26,478 bases of DNA, taken from the NCBI GenBank assembly GCA_016791285.1, contig JAEUMX010000448.1:1-26478 (forward strand), read 5' to 3'. Numbering within the stretch: position 1 is the first letter of the stretch; every line of letters begins with the position of its first letter. Origin of the DNA: Burkholderiales bacterium (GTDB lineage Bacteria > Pseudomonadota > Gammaproteobacteria > Burkholderiales > JAEUMW01). Made by a program: the position numbers and the translations under genes. The notes beneath the pieces were generated by a model. That model was not told where the DNA came from and searched no databases. It saw nothing but the letters and a program-made list of their open reading frames with translations. Positions 1-8,375 of this stretch are shown here, one piece after another.

Positions 1-1035
1 GAAATCGACGTTGTCGCTGCCCAGCCCGCGCGCGAGCTTCGCCAGCAGGTGGAGTTCCTCGAGCGTCGAGTGCGGCGAGGCGAGAAAACCGATCGCGTCG
101 CGGCCGTGCGTGTCGCGCACCTGGGCGAGCCCTTTGGCGACCGCGTCGAGCGCGGTGGGCCAATCCACTTCGCGCCAGCGCCCGCCTTCACTCAGCATCG
201 GGGCGGTCAGCCGATCGGGTGCGTTCAATCCCTGGTAGGCGAAGCGATCCTTGTCCGACAGCCAGCATTCGTTGATCGCTTCGTTCTCGAGCGGCAGGAC
301 TCGCATCACCCTGTTCTGCTTCACCTGAGCCACGAGGTTCGAGCCGAGCCCGCAATGCGGGCTCACCGAGCGCTCGCGGGAAAGCTCCCAGTTGCGCGCG
401 GTGTAGCGGAATGGCTTCGACGTGAGCGCGCCCACCGGGCACAGATCGATCACGTTGCCCGAGAGTTCCGAGTCCACCGTCCTGCCGACGAAGGCGAGGA
501 TCTCGGAATGCTCGCCGCGCCCGGCCATGCCGAGCTCCATCACACCCGCGATCTCCTGCCCGAACCGCACGCAGCGCGTGCAGTGGATGCAGCGGGTCAT
601 GTCGGTGGAAATCAGCGGGCCGAGATTCTTGTTCGACACGACGCGCTTCATTTCCTCGAAGCGCGACGCGCTGGTGCCGTAACCGACCGCGAGATCCTGC
701 AGCTGGCATTCCCCGCCCTGGTCGCAGATCGGGCAGTCGAGCGGGTGATTGATGAGCAGGAACTCCATCACCCCGTGCTGCGCCTTGTGCGCGTACTCGG
801 AATGGGTATAGACCTTCTGCCCGTTCGCCACCGGGGTCGCACAGGCCGGCAGCGGCTTCGGCGCCTTCTCGACCTGCACCAGGCACATGCGGCAGTTGGC
901 CGCGATCGAGAGCTTCTTGTGCCAGCAGAAGTGCGGGATATAGATGCCGAGTTTGCTGGCGGCATCCATCACGGTGGACCCTGGGGGCACTTCCACCGCC
1001 TGACCGTCGATCTCGAGAGAAATCAGATTCGCCAT
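1..1035 (-). CDS. nuoG: NADH-quinone oxidoreductase subunit G (NuoG), 3' end outside window
   Basis: Large iron-sulfur subunit of the peripheral arm of respiratory complex I; it passes electrons from the NuoF/NuoE flavin module towards NuoB. The first 345 codons are present and the frame runs off the left edge. Seen in the translation: a ferredoxin-like [2Fe-2S] domain (Cys37, Cys48, Cys51, Cys65), the His-ligated [4Fe-4S] set His97, Cys101, Cys104, Cys110, and a second [4Fe-4S] set Cys149, Cys152, Cys155 with Cys199. The start of the molybdopterin-oxidoreductase-like domain follows, from about residue 220. Only one Cys lies near residue 230, so the extra N7 cluster of E. coli NuoG appears to be absent. 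The gene follows nuoF after a 28-bp gap. The ATG was chosen because the N-terminus matches family length. No strong Shine-Dalgarno is visible. Confidence 0.97.
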   Translation of the reverse strand, partial: MANLISLEIDGQAVEVPPGSTVMDAASKLGIYIPHFCWHKKLSIAANCRMCLVQVEKAPKPLPACATPVANGQKVYTHSEYAHKAQHGVMEFLLINHPLDCPICDQGGECQLQDLAVGYGTSASRFEEMKRVVSNKNLGPLISTDMTRCIHCTRCVRFGQEIAGVMELGMAGRGEHSEILAFVGRTVDSELSGNVIDLCPVGALTSKPFRYTARNWELSRERSVSPHCGLGSNLVAQVKQNRVMRVLPLENEAINECWLSDKDRFAYQGLNAPDRLTAPMLSEGGRWREVDWPTALDAVAKGLAQVRDTHGRDAIGFLASPHSTLEELHLLAKLARGLGSDNVDF

Positions 1036-1063
1036 GGTGATTCGTCGGAGCGTCGCGTGTGGT

Positions 1064-2377
1064 TCACAGACCGCCCGCGACCAGACACTGCTTGTGGTCG
1101 ATGTGATACGCGAACTCGTCGCGGAAATGCTGGATGAAACTCTTCACCGGCAGCGCGGCCGCGTCGCCGAGCGCGCAGATCGTCCGGCCGAGGATATTGT
1201 CCGCTACGCTGGTGAGCAGGTCGAGGTCTTCGGGTTTGCCGCGCCCGGTCTCGATGCGGTCCACCACGCGATACAGCCAGCCGGTGCCTTCCCGGCATGG
1301 CGTGCACTGGCCGCAGGATTCCTCGAAATAGAAGTACGACAGCCGGCGCAGCGCGCGCACCATGCAGGTCGTGTCGTCCATGATGATGACCGCGCCCGAG
1401 CCGAGCATGGAGCCCGCCTTGGCGATGGAGTCGTAGTCCAGGTCGCACGCCATCATCACGTCGCCCGGCAGCACCGGCATCGACGAGCCGCCGGGGATGC
1501 AGGCCTTGAGCTTGCGCCCGCCGCGCATGCCGCCCGCCATCTCGAGCAGCTGGGCGAAAGGAGCGCCCATGCGCACTTCGTAGTTCCCCGGACGATTCAC
1601 GTGACCGGACACCGAGAAGAGCTTGGTGCCGCCGTTGTTCACCTTGCCGAGATCGAGAAATTTCTGTCCGCCGTGCAGAACGATGTACGGCACGGAAGCG
1701 AAGGTCTCTGTGTTGTTGATCGTGGTCGGCCGGCCGTAGAGTCCGAAGGTGGCCGGGAATGGCGGCTTGAAGCGCGGCTGCCCCTTCTTGCCCTCGATCG
1801 AGTCGAGCAGCGCGGTCTCTTCACCGCAGATGTAGGCGCCATAGCCATGGTGCGCGAAGAGCTCGAAGCCGAAATCCGAGCCCAGGATGTTCGGGCCGAG
1901 GAAACCCGCCGCACGTGCTTCGGCGAGCGCTTCCTCGAAGCGCTGGTAGACATCCCAGATCTCGCCGTGGATGTAGTTGTAGCCGGCGCCCGCGCCCATC
2001 GCATAGCCGCCGAGGATCATGCCCTCGATCACCATGTGCGGGTTGTACCGCAGCAGGTCGCGATCCTTGAAGGTGCCGGGCTCGCCTTCGTCCGAATTGC
2101 ACACCACGTACTTGGGGCCGGTGTAGTTGCGCGGCATGAAGCTCCACTTGAGGCCGGTCGGAAAACCGGCGCCGCCACGGCCGCGCAGTGCGCTCAACTT
2201 CACTTCGGCGATGACCTGCTCGGGCGTGATCTTCTCCGTCAGGACCTTGCGCAGCGCCTCGTAGCCCCCGCGCTTGCGGTAGTCATCGAGCCGCCAGTTG
2301 AGGCCGTCGAGCCCCTGCATCAGGATCGCATCGGGGCCGTACATCTCGGGCGAAAAAGGCAGCGTGGGCGCGTTCAT
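1064..2377 (-). CDS. nuoF: NADH-quinone oxidoreductase subunit F (NuoF)
   Basis: NADH-binding and FMN-binding 51-kDa-type subunit where electrons enter complex I. The product is 437 aa, the usual length. A glycine-rich loop ([14 protein letters not shown], about residues 65-78) binds the nucleotide, GEETALLDS (185-193) is the conserved FMN/NADH region, and Cys355, Cys358, Cys361 with Cys401 bind the N3 [4Fe-4S] cluster. The open frame extends upstream, but the ATG at 2377 gives the normal N-terminus ([10 protein letters not shown]). It overlaps the nuoE stop codon as ATGA, so translation is probably coupled to nuoE. Confidence 0.98.
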   Translation of the reverse strand: MNAPTLPFSPEMYGPDAILMQGLDGLNWRLDDYRKRGGYEALRKVLTEKITPEQVIAEVKLSALRGRGGAGFPTGLKWSFMPRNYTGPKYVVCNSDEGEPGTFKDRDLLRYNPHMVIEGMILGGYAMGAGAGYNYIHGEIWDVYQRFEEALAEARAAGFLGPNILGSDFGFELFAHHGYGAYICGEETALLDSIEGKKGQPRFKPPFPATFGLYGRPTTINNTETFASVPYIVLHGGQKFLDLGKVNNGGTKLFSVSGHVNRPGNYEVRMGAPFAQLLEMAGGMRGGRKLKACIPGGSSMPVLPGDVMMACDLDYDSIAKAGSMLGSGAVIIMDDTTCMVRALRRLSYFYFEESCGQCTPCREGTGWLYRVVDRIETGRGKPEDLDLLTSVADNILGRTICALGDAAALPVKSFIQHFRDEFAYHIDHKQCLVAGGL

Positions 2378-2865
2378 TCGCCGAGCTCCGCCAGCAGTTG
2401 GTCGATCGCCTCGGGGCTCATGAAGCTGCACATGCGCTTGTTGTTGACGAGGAGCACCGGCGAATCGCCACAGGCGCCGAAACACTCGCCCTCCTGCAAG
2501 GTGAAGCGGCCGTCCGCCGTGGTCTCGCCAAAGCCGATGCCGAGCTTGCGCTTGAGATACGCCGCCGCCTCGCCCGCTCCGGAGAGCGCACAGGGAAGAT
2601 TGGTGCAGACGGTGAGCTTGTGCCTGCCCACCGGCGCGAGATCGTACATGTTGTAGAACGTCGCCACCTCGTACACCGCCACCGGCGCCATCGCGAGGTA
2701 GCGGGCCACGAATTCCATCGTCTCGGTGGAGAGCCAGCCCTTTTCGTCCTGGGCGATCGCAAGCGCCGCCATCACCGCCGACCGCCTCTGGTCCGGCGGA
2801 TATTTGGCCACCTCGCGGTCGATCTTCGCGAGCGCGGCGGGCGACAGGAGCATGGGCGCATTCAT
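2374..2865 (-). CDS. nuoE: NADH-quinone oxidoreductase subunit E (NuoE)
   Basis: The 24-kDa-type [2Fe-2S] subunit of complex I, a partner of NuoF in the NADH dehydrogenase module. The product is 163 aa, the family's normal size. It has an N-terminal helical domain (about 10-75) and a thioredoxin-like domain carrying the N1a cluster ligands Cys87, Cys92, Cys128 and Cys132. The gene sits between nuoD (31-bp gap) and nuoF (4-bp ATGA overlap) in the standard nuo order. Confidence 0.98.
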   Translation of the reverse strand: MNAPMLLSPAALAKIDREVAKYPPDQRRSAVMAALAIAQDEKGWLSTETMEFVARYLAMAPVAVYEVATFYNMYDLAPVGRHKLTVCTNLPCALSGAGEAAAYLKRKLGIGFGETTADGRFTLQEGECFGACGDSPVLLVNNKRMCSFMSPEAIDQLLAELGE

Positions 2866-2896
2866 GATTGCGGCACTACGGGTTGGATGGGGTGTG

Positions 2897-4150
2897 TCAT
2901 CGATCGACCTCGCCGAAGACGATGTCGAGCGTGCCGATGATCGCCACCACGTCGGCGATCATGTGTCCCTTCGCGATCTCGTCCATCGCGGAAAGGTGGG
3001 CAAAGCCGGAGGCGCGGATCTTCATGCGGTATGGCTTGTTCGCGCCGTCGGACACGAGGTAGATGCCGAACTCGCCCTTCGGATGCTCGACCGCGGCGTA
3101 GGTCTCGCCGGGTGGAACGTGGAAACCTTCCGTGAAGAGCTTGAAGTGGTGGATGAGCGCTTCCATGTCGGTCTTCATGGTCACGCGTGGCGGCGGTGCA
3201 ACCTTGCGGTTTTCCGTGATCACCGGGCCCGGGTTCTGCCGCAGCCAGTCGATACACTGCTTGATGATGCGATTCGACTGGCGCATCTCCTCGATCCGCA
3301 CCAGGTAGCGGTCGTAGCAGTCGCCGTTGACCCCGACCGGAATGTCGAAATCGACGCGGTCGTAGGCGGCATAAGGCTGCGTCTTGCGCAGATCCCATTC
3401 GATTCCCGAGCCGCGCAGCATCACGCCGCTGAAGCCCAGAGCCTGAGCGCGCTCCGGGGTGACCACACCGATGCCGACCGTGCGCTGCTTCCAGATGCGG
3501 TTCTCGGTGAGGAGCGCTTCGTACTCCTCGACGCACTTTGGAAAGCGGGCGACGAAATCGTCCAGGAAGTCGAGCAGCGAGCCCTGGCGATTCTCGTTCA
3601 GTCGCGCCACCGCCGCCTCGTTGTGAATGCGCGAGGCCTGGTACTGCGGCATGGTGTCGGGCAGATCCCGATACACCCCGCCGGGGCGGTAGTACGCGGC
3701 ATGCATGCGCGCCCCGGACACCGCCTCGTAACAGTCGAAGAGATCCTCGCGCTCCCGGAAGCAGTACAGAAATACCGTCATCGCCCCGATGTCGAGCCCG
3801 TGCGTGCCGAGCCACAGCAGATGGTTCAGCAGCCGCGTGATCTCGTCGAACATCACCCGGATGTACTGCGCGCGAATCGGAACCTCGAGCCCGAGCAGCC
3901 GCTCGATCGCCATCACGTAGGCGTGCTCGCTGCACAGCATCGACACGTAGTCGAGCCGGTCCATGTAAGGCACGCTTTGGAGGAACGTCTTGTACTCGGC
4001 GAGCTTCTCGGTGGCGCGGTGCAGGAGACCGATGTGCGGATCGGCGCGCTGGATCACTTCACCGTCCAGCTCGAGCACGAGGCGCAGCACACCGTGCGCC
4101 GCCGGGTGCTGCGGCCCAAAATTCAGCGTGTAGTTACGGATCTCAGCCAT
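2897..4150 (-). CDS. nuoD: NADH-quinone oxidoreductase subunit D (NuoD)
   Basis: The 49-kDa-type subunit of complex I, related to the large subunit of NiFe hydrogenases. With NuoB it forms the quinone-binding chamber at the peripheral-membrane arm junction. The product is 417 aa. The N-terminal [13 protein letters not shown] stretch (about 13-25) contains the conserved His residues of the quinone pocket, and the middle of the protein ([20 protein letters not shown]) is typical. NuoC and NuoD are separate proteins here, not fused as in E. coli. The first 12 codons and about 24 bases upstream are duplicated 147 bp further upstream (see the repeat entries), so a second in-frame-looking start precedes the real one. 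Confidence 0.98.
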   Translation of the reverse strand: MAEIRNYTLNFGPQHPAAHGVLRLVLELDGEVIQRADPHIGLLHRATEKLAEYKTFLQSVPYMDRLDYVSMLCSEHAYVMAIERLLGLEVPIRAQYIRVMFDEITRLLNHLLWLGTHGLDIGAMTVFLYCFREREDLFDCYEAVSGARMHAAYYRPGGVYRDLPDTMPQYQASRIHNEAAVARLNENRQGSLLDFLDDFVARFPKCVEEYEALLTENRIWKQRTVGIGVVTPERAQALGFSGVMLRGSGIEWDLRKTQPYAAYDRVDFDIPVGVNGDCYDRYLVRIEEMRQSNRIIKQCIDWLRQNPGPVITENRKVAPPPRVTMKTDMEALIHHFKLFTEGFHVPPGETYAAVEHPKGEFGIYLVSDGANKPYRMKIRASGFAHLSAMDEIAKGHMIADVVAIIGTLDIVFGEVDR

Positions 4151-4174
4151 GTCCGATCAGCGGATATCGAAGCC
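4116..4174 (-). repeat. 59-bp direct repeat, copy at the true nuoD start
   Basis: This covers the first 12 codons of nuoD plus 24 bp upstream. It matches 4263-4321 at 57 of 59 positions; the differences are at 4136 and 4172. The two copies are offset by exactly 147 bp. Beyond the 59 bp the flanks do not match. Confidence 0.9.
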
Positions 4175-4297
4175 CGCAGCAGCAGCGTCTGCACGACGAA
4201 GATGAATTTCGGTGCAGGCTAACCCGAACGAAGGGCGGGTTAAGCGCGTTGCGCGGCCGGAGCCAAAATTCAGCGTGTAGTTGCGGATCTCAGCCAT
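4157..4297 (-). CDS. 46-codon upstream ORF made by duplication of the nuoD start (doubtful as a protein)
   Basis: The upstream copy of the repeat carries an ATG at 4297 with the same leader as nuoD. It reads [12 protein letters not shown], identical to NuoD residues 1-12, then 34 unrelated residues, and stops at TGA 4157-4159. That stop is 6 bases before the real nuoD ATG at 4150. If translated it would be a leader peptide closely spaced to nuoD and could affect nuoD translation. It may equally be a harmless by-product of the duplication. There is no homology beyond the NuoD start and no independent evidence that it is made. Confidence 0.3.
   Translation of the reverse strand: MAEIRNYTLNFGSGRATRLTRPSFGLACTEIHLRRADAAAAGFDIR
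4175..4262. repeat. 88-bp insert between nuoD-start duplicates, with two inverted repeats
   Basis: The segment between the two 59-bp copies holds two possible hairpins. CTGCAC at 4189-4194 pairs with GTGCAG at 4212-4217. TAACCCG at 4220-4226 pairs with CGGGTTA at 4236-4242 across a 9-base loop. There is no T-run, so neither is a normal intrinsic terminator. The segment does not resemble the adjacent nuoC 3' end, which argues against a simple tandem duplication. Its origin is unknown; it may be a small palindromic element. Confidence 0.5.
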
Positions 4298-4321
4298 GTC
4301 CGATCAGCGGATATCGAAACC
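4263..4321 (-). repeat. 59-bp direct repeat, nuoC-proximal copy
   Basis: This is the second copy of the nuoD start region (see 4116-4174). It lies 19 bp beyond the nuoC stop codon. It probably keeps the original nuoC-nuoD junction, because the distance from nuoC stop to its ATG (43 bp) resembles the other spacings in this operon. That is inference. Confidence 0.85.
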
Positions 4322-4340
4322 GGAAGCGGTCAACGCGCCG

Positions 4341-4955
4341 TCACCCATTCCTGAACCCCGGTCCCTCGGCATAGTTCTCTTCGCGCAGCACACGCGGCGT
4401 CACTTCCCGCGGCTCGATCGTGACCGGCTGATAGATCACGCGCGCCTGATCCGGGTCGTAGCGCATCTCCACGTTGCCGGACACCGGGAAGTCCTTGCGG
4501 AACGGGTGACCGACGAATCCGTAGTCGGTCAGGATGCGGCGCAGGTCGGGGTGTCCGGGAAATACGATGCCGAAGAAATCGAAGGCCTCGCGCTCGAACC
4601 AGTTGGCGGACGGCCAGACACCGACGACCGAATCGACGCTCGGAAAATCGTCGTCGGCACAGAAGGCACGCAGGCGAACGCGCCAATTGCGCGGAATCGA
4701 CAACAGGTGATAGACGACCGCGAAGCGCGGTCCGTCCCAAGTGCCGCCTCCGTACTCGCTGTAGTCGATGCCGCACAGATCGATCAGGACCGAAAACGCG
4801 AGCTCCGGGTGATCGCGCAAGGCCTGCGTCACCGCCGTGACGTCCGCGCCCTTGATCTCGACCGTGATCTCACCGCAGGCGCGGGCAAGACGCGTGATCC
4901 GATCGCCCAGCGCACCTTGTAGCGCTGCTTCGAGAGTGTCGAGTCGGGTAGTCAT
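4341..4955 (-). CDS. nuoC: NADH-quinone oxidoreductase subunit C (NuoC)
   Basis: The 30-kDa-type connecting subunit of complex I, which holds NuoD to the NADH module side. The product is 204 aa. The conserved block [24 protein letters not shown] (about residues 116-139) followed by the [14 protein letters not shown] segment is the family signature. The open frame extends upstream through nuoB, but the ATG at 4955 gives the normal start (MTTRLDTLE). It lies 10 bases after the nuoB stop. No clear Shine-Dalgarno is visible, so translation may depend on nuoB. Confidence 0.97.
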   Translation of the reverse strand: MTTRLDTLEAALQGALGDRITRLARACGEITVEIKGADVTAVTQALRDHPELAFSVLIDLCGIDYSEYGGGTWDGPRFAVVYHLLSIPRNWRVRLRAFCADDDFPSVDSVVGVWPSANWFEREAFDFFGIVFPGHPDLRRILTDYGFVGHPFRKDFPVSGNVEMRYDPDQARVIYQPVTIEPREVTPRVLREENYAEGPGFRNG

Positions 4956-4965
4956 CGGCTGCTGG

Positions 4966-5442
4966 TCAGCGGGCGATCGTGTTGGTGCGCTTGATCTTGT
5001 TCTGCAACTGAATGATGCCGTACAGCAAGGCCTCGGCGGTGGGCGGACATCCCGGAACATAGACGTCGACGGGAACGATGCGGTCGCAGCCCCGCACCAC
5101 CGAATACGAGTAGTGGTAGTAGCCGCCGCCGTTCGCACACGAGCCCATCGAGATCACCCAGCGCGGCTCGGCCATCTGGTCATACACCTTGCGCAGCGCC
5201 GGCGCCATCTTGTTGCACAGGGTGCCCGCGACGATCATCACGTCCGACTGGCGCGGGCTCGGACGGAACACGATGCCGAAGCGGTCGAGGTCATACCGCG
5301 ACGCGCCGGCGTGCATCATTTCGATCGCACAGCACGCAAGACCGAAGGTCACCGGCCACATCGACCCGGTGCGCGTCCAGTTGATGACCGTGTCGATCGA
5401 TGTGGTGACGAAACCCTTATCGAGAACGCCTTCCGCACCCAT
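4966..5442 (-). CDS. nuoB: NADH-quinone oxidoreductase subunit B (NuoB)
   Basis: Subunit carrying the terminal [4Fe-4S] cluster N2, which hands electrons to quinone. The product is 158 aa. The N2 ligands are visible as the tandem Cys37-Cys38 (GLACCAIEM) with Cys102 (GSCANGG) and Cys132 (PGCPPT). The frame is open further upstream, but the ATG at 5442 has a GGAGGG Shine-Dalgarno about 7 bases before it and gives the family's normal N-terminus. An unusually long 181-bp gap with repeats separates it from nuoA. Confidence 0.98.
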   Translation of the reverse strand: MGAEGVLDKGFVTTSIDTVINWTRTGSMWPVTFGLACCAIEMMHAGASRYDLDRFGIVFRPSPRQSDVMIVAGTLCNKMAPALRKVYDQMAEPRWVISMGSCANGGGYYHYSYSVVRGCDRIVPVDVYVPGCPPTAEALLYGIIQLQNKIKRTNTIAR

Positions 5443-5489
5443 GGTCAGACCCTCCGTCCCTGGAACTGCACGACGGAACTCGCGGGAAT

Positions 5490-5617
5490 CCCCTGCTCCG
5501 TTGAGCTTCGCGGCCCGGCGAGCGTCACCAAAAACTCCATGCACGGTGCCACCGCCGTCAACGCCGCGCTCTCGCGTCGCATCCCCGCAAAGGCGCGGGG
5601 CCCCTGCTCCGTTGAGC
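5490..5617. repeat. nuoA-nuoB intergenic repeat pair with REP-like hairpin
   Basis: The 17-base string CCCCTGCTCCGTTGAGC occurs at 5490-5506 and again at 5601-5617, offset by 111 bp. Between them, next to the second copy, CCCCGC at 5583-5588 pairs with GCGGGG at 5595-5600 around a 6-base loop. The hairpin followed by CCCCTG resembles short palindromic elements (REP type) that are common between genes in proteobacteria. That identification is by appearance only; genome-wide copies were not checked. Confidence 0.5.
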
Positions 5618-5623
5618 GCGGCG

Positions 5624-5992
5624 TTACTCCCACTCCAGCGCTCCTTTCTTCCATTCGTAGATGAATCCCACCACGAGGATGCCGAGGAAAATCATCATGG
5701 CGACGAAACCGAACACGCCGATGTCGTCGAGCACGACCGCCCACGGAAAGAGAAATGCGATCTCGAGGTCGAACAGGATGAAGAGGATGGCAACCAGGTA
5801 GTAGCGGACGTCGAACTTCATCCGCGCGTCCTCGAACGCCTCGAAGCCGCATTCGTAGGGAGAGAGCTTTTCGCTGTCGGGGCGATGCACGCCGAGGAGT
5901 CGCGATACGCCGCCGCCCATGACCATGGGGCCGATACCGACCGCGAGTCCGACGAGGACGAAGAGGAGGACAGGGAAGTAGTTTTCTAGCAT
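5624..5992 (-). CDS. nuoA: NADH-quinone oxidoreductase subunit A (NuoA)
   Basis: Small membrane subunit of complex I at the junction of membrane and peripheral arms. The product is 122 aa, the usual size. Three hydrophobic helices are seen at about residues 7-27, 64-84 and 92-112. The conserved loop between the first two ([24 protein letters not shown]) includes the family Cys. It is the first gene of the nuo operon. The 151 bp upstream, up to the tRNA 3' end, contain no ORF and no promoter that I can call with confidence. Confidence 0.97.
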   Translation of the reverse strand: MLENYFPVLLFVLVGLAVGIGPMVMGGGVSRLLGVHRPDSEKLSPYECGFEAFEDARMKFDVRYYLVAILFILFDLEIAFLFPWAVVLDDIGVFGFVAMMIFLGILVVGFIYEWKKGALEWE

Positions 5993-6143
5993 GGCGCGGG
6001 GTCCCTATCTGTCTTTCAGCTTAGCGACAACGCCATTTTCGCATCTATCGTCACGACTGTCCGATCCTCTTTTTCGTTCGTTGGTTCGGTCAAGACTGCC
6101 GGCTCGCATCGGCGATCGCACAGTGCGGAAACCAGAATTGCGT

Positions 6144-6228
6144 TGGTGCCGATGGGGAGACTCGAACTCCCACGGCTTTCGCCACCGCCCCCTCAAGACG
6201 GCGTGTCTACCAATTTCACCACATCGGC
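6144..6228 (-). tRNA. tRNA-Leu (anticodon GAG)
   Basis: An 85-nt tRNA with encoded CCA. The 7-bp acceptor stem GCCGATG/CATCGGC is perfect. The D-arm carries TTGGTAGACAC and the anticodon stem CCGTC/GGCGG closes the loop TTGAGGG, placing anticodon GAG at 6194-6192. A long variable arm (GGTGGCGAAAGCC), expected for a class II tRNA, precedes the T-arm with its GTTCGAGTC loop. It lies between secG and nuoA on the same strand, so it may be cut from a longer transcript. Confidence 0.97.
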
Positions 6229-6274
6229 CCGACTGCGACACCCGCTGGAGTTCACCCCCTCGCGTGCGCCCAGG

Positions 6275-6628
6275 TCACTTGGGAACCTCCGGCGCCTTGG
6301 AGCCATCGGCAGCCGCCGGCGAAGGAACGGATTTGTCGGCCGTGGCGGGGGACACCGGCTCGGTCTTGTGAGTCGCCATGACTCCCCGATCCCGTGACTT
6401 GCTCGCCGAAAAATACGTCAAGCCGAGGCTGGTGACGAAGAACACGGCCGCCAGCACCGCCGTGGTGCGACTCAGGAAATTCGCCGAGCCGGTAGCGCCG
6501 AAGAGACTGCCCGACGCGCCGCTGCCGAACGCCGCCCCCATATCCGCACCCTTGCCGTGCTGGAGCAGCACCAAGCCGATCACGACCAGCGCCGCAATCA
6601 CGTGCAACACTACGATCACCAGTTCCAT
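6275..6628 (-). CDS. secG: Preprotein translocase subunit SecG
   Basis: Auxiliary membrane subunit of the SecYEG translocon in the inner membrane. The product is 117 aa. Two transmembrane helices lie at about 3-22 and 53-73. They are joined by the conserved cytoplasmic loop LLQHGKGADMGAAFGSG, which is diagnostic. The C-terminal 40 residues are a Pro/Ala/Ser/Lys-rich tail of the kind often seen in betaproteobacterial SecG. The ATG at 6628, with GGAAG just upstream, was chosen over an upstream in-frame start because it gives the normal N-terminus MELVIVVLH. The neighbours tpiA and tRNA-Leu are typical. Confidence 0.96.
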   Translation of the reverse strand: MELVIVVLHVIAALVVIGLVLLQHGKGADMGAAFGSGASGSLFGATGSANFLSRTTAVLAAVFFVTSLGLTYFSASKSRDRGVMATHKTEPVSPATADKSVPSPAAADGSKAPEVPK

Positions 6629-6700
6629 TCGCTTCCGTTTACCGTGACAGAACCCCACGCCGCGCGGCGGCGCCGAACCCCGCCCTGACCATCCGCGCGC

Positions 6701-7459
6701 CTACCCGGCGCCGCCCGCCCCGCAGATCGCGAGGAACTCGCTTGCGACCAGCGACGCGCCCCCGATGAGACCGCCGTCGATGTCGGACATCGCGAACAGG
6801 CTCGCCGCGTTATTGCCTTTCACGCTCCCGCCGTAGAGGATCAACAGGTTTGCCGCGACTGTCGCATCCAGTTTCTTGACGCGCTCGCGAATGAACGCGT
6901 GCACCGCCTGCGCCTGTTCCGGCGTGGCGGTGCGTCCGGTCCCGATCGCCCACACTGGCTCGTATGCGACGACCGACCGTGCCAGCCCGCCGGCGGCGAG
7001 AACAGCGGTCACCGCATCCAGTTGCTCGCCCACCACGCGCTCCGTGATCCCGCCCTCACGCTCGGCCAGCGTCTCGCCGACGCAGACGATGGGAACGAGC
7101 CCCGCATCGAGCGCCGCTTGAGCCTTGCGCGCCACGAGCGCGCTATCCTCGCCGTACAGCGTACGACGCTCGGAGTGACCCACGATCACATACCGGCAGC
7201 CGAAATCGCGAAGCATTCCGGCAGCCACTTCACCGGTGTATGCGCCTTTTGCGAATTCGCTCATGTTCTGCGCACCCCACGCCACCGCACTGCCCGCGAG
7301 CGCCTGCTGCGCCTGCGCGAGATACGGAAATGGCACGCACACCGCGGCTTCCACGCCCCCCCCGCTCGGTGCTCCACTGCGAACCGCATCGAGCAGCGCC
7401 GCGTTCTCCGCGAGACTGCCGAACATCTTCCAATTGCCCGCAACCAGCTTTTTTCGCAT
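6701..7459 (-). CDS. tpiA: Triosephosphate isomerase
   Basis: Cytoplasmic glycolytic and gluconeogenic enzyme that interconverts dihydroxyacetone phosphate and glyceraldehyde 3-phosphate. The product is 252 aa, a normal length. Catalytic residues are Asn9 and Lys11 (AGNWKM), His95 (VGHSERR) and Glu167 ([11 protein letters not shown]). The flexible phosphate lid spans about 168-177, and the phosphate-binding [10 protein letters not shown] is at 208-217. The ATG at 7459 has a strong GGGGAGGT ribosome binding site. A promoter is visible upstream, and secG follows 72 bp downstream. Confidence 0.98.
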   Translation of the reverse strand: MRKKLVAGNWKMFGSLAENAALLDAVRSGAPSGGGVEAAVCVPFPYLAQAQQALAGSAVAWGAQNMSEFAKGAYTGEVAAGMLRDFGCRYVIVGHSERRTLYGEDSALVARKAQAALDAGLVPIVCVGETLAEREGGITERVVGEQLDAVTAVLAAGGLARSVVAYEPVWAIGTGRTATPEQAQAVHAFIRERVKKLDATVAANLLILYGGSVKGNNAASLFAMSDIDGGLIGGASLVASEFLAICGAGGAG

Positions 7460-7485
7460 GTGACCTCCCCTTGCAAAGCCCGCAG

Positions 7486-7514
7486 ATGGTATCGCTCGAC
7501 AGGCCACTGGTCAA
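7486..7514 (-). promoter_or_regulatory. Likely sigma70 promoter of tpiA
   Basis: A -35 hexamer TTGACC (7514-7509) and a -10 hexamer TACCAT (7491-7486) are separated by 17 bases. They match the consensus at 5 and 4 of 6 positions. The -10 box lies 26 bp before the tpiA ATG, in the gap between pstB and tpiA. Confidence 0.5.
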
Positions 7515-7578
7515 CGGCGCGTGCATTGCACAGCGGCGGCCGACGTGCGCTCGACCTCGCCACTCGCAGATGGAATGG

Positions 7579-8367
7579 TCAGCCAAAGCGCCCGGTGATG
7601 TAGTCTTCGGTCTGCTTGTGCTTCGGCTTCAGGAAGATAGTGTCGGTCAGATCGAACTCGATCACCTCGCCCAGATACATGTACGCGGTGAAGTCCGAAA
7701 CTCGCGCGGCCTGCTGCATGTTGTGCGTGACGATGACGATCGTGACCTTGGTCTTGAGGTCGGTGACGAGTTCCTCGATGCTTGCCGTCGCGATCGGGTC
7801 GAGCGCGGAGGTCGGCTCGTCGAAGAGCAGAATTTCGGGATCGGTCGCCAGCGCGCGGGCGATGCACAACCGCTGCTGCTGACCGCCGGAGAGATTGAAC
7901 GCGAGGTCGTTCAGCCGGTCCTTCGCCTCGTCCCAGAGCGCCGCGCCGCGCAGCGCCTCCTCGACTTTTTCGTCGAGGATGCCCTTGCGCTTCACCCCGC
8001 GCACGCGCAGCCCGTATGCGACGTTCTCGTAGATCGACTTCGGGAACGGGTTCGGTTTCTGGAACACCATGCTGATGCGCATGCGCACCTCGATCGGGTC
8101 GACGTTGGCGGCGAGCACGTTCACGTTGTCCGGGTAGAGCTTGATCTCGCCCACGTAGCGGTTGCCCGGATAAAGATCGTGCATGCGGTTGAAACAGCGC
8201 AGCAGCGTCGACTTGCCGCAGCCCGAAGGGCCGATCAGCGCCGTCACCTTCTTCTCGTAGATCGGGACGTTGATGTTCTTCAGCGCCTGGAAGTCCCGAT
8301 AGTAGAAATCGAGGTGGTCGACCGATGACTTGACCGGGAGGTCGGCGACGTGGGGCACGGCTGCCAT
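7579..8367 (-). CDS. pstB: Phosphate ABC transporter ATP-binding protein PstB
   Basis: ATPase subunit that powers phosphate import through PstCA. The product is 262 aa. Motifs seen: Walker [10 protein letters not shown] (46-54), Q-loop FQKPNPFP (102-109), ABC signature LSGGQQQR (159-166), Walker B LLFDEP (180-185) and the switch His215. The frame stays open far upstream through pstA and pstC, but the ATG at 8367, 8 bp after the pstA stop and preceded by GGAGC, gives the family N-terminus. PhoU usually follows PstB; here tpiA follows instead. Confidence 0.98.
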   Translation of the reverse strand: MAAVPHVADLPVKSSVDHLDFYYRDFQALKNINVPIYEKKVTALIGPSGCGKSTLLRCFNRMHDLYPGNRYVGEIKLYPDNVNVLAANVDPIEVRMRISMVFQKPNPFPKSIYENVAYGLRVRGVKRKGILDEKVEEALRGAALWDEAKDRLNDLAFNLSGGQQQRLCIARALATDPEILLFDEPTSALDPIATASIEELVTDLKTKVTIVIVTHNMQQAARVSDFTAYMYLGEVIEFDLTDTIFLKPKHKQTEDYITGRFG

Positions 8368-8375
8368 GGCTGCTC

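Noticed and set aside
2374..2865. NuoE and NuoF both begin Met-Asn-Ala-Pro, suggesting another duplication
   Set aside because: The similarity covers only a few codons and fades at once; chance is sufficient.
6005..6241. Small ORFs overlapping the tRNA-Leu region
   Set aside because: They run through the tRNA gene and have no supporting features.
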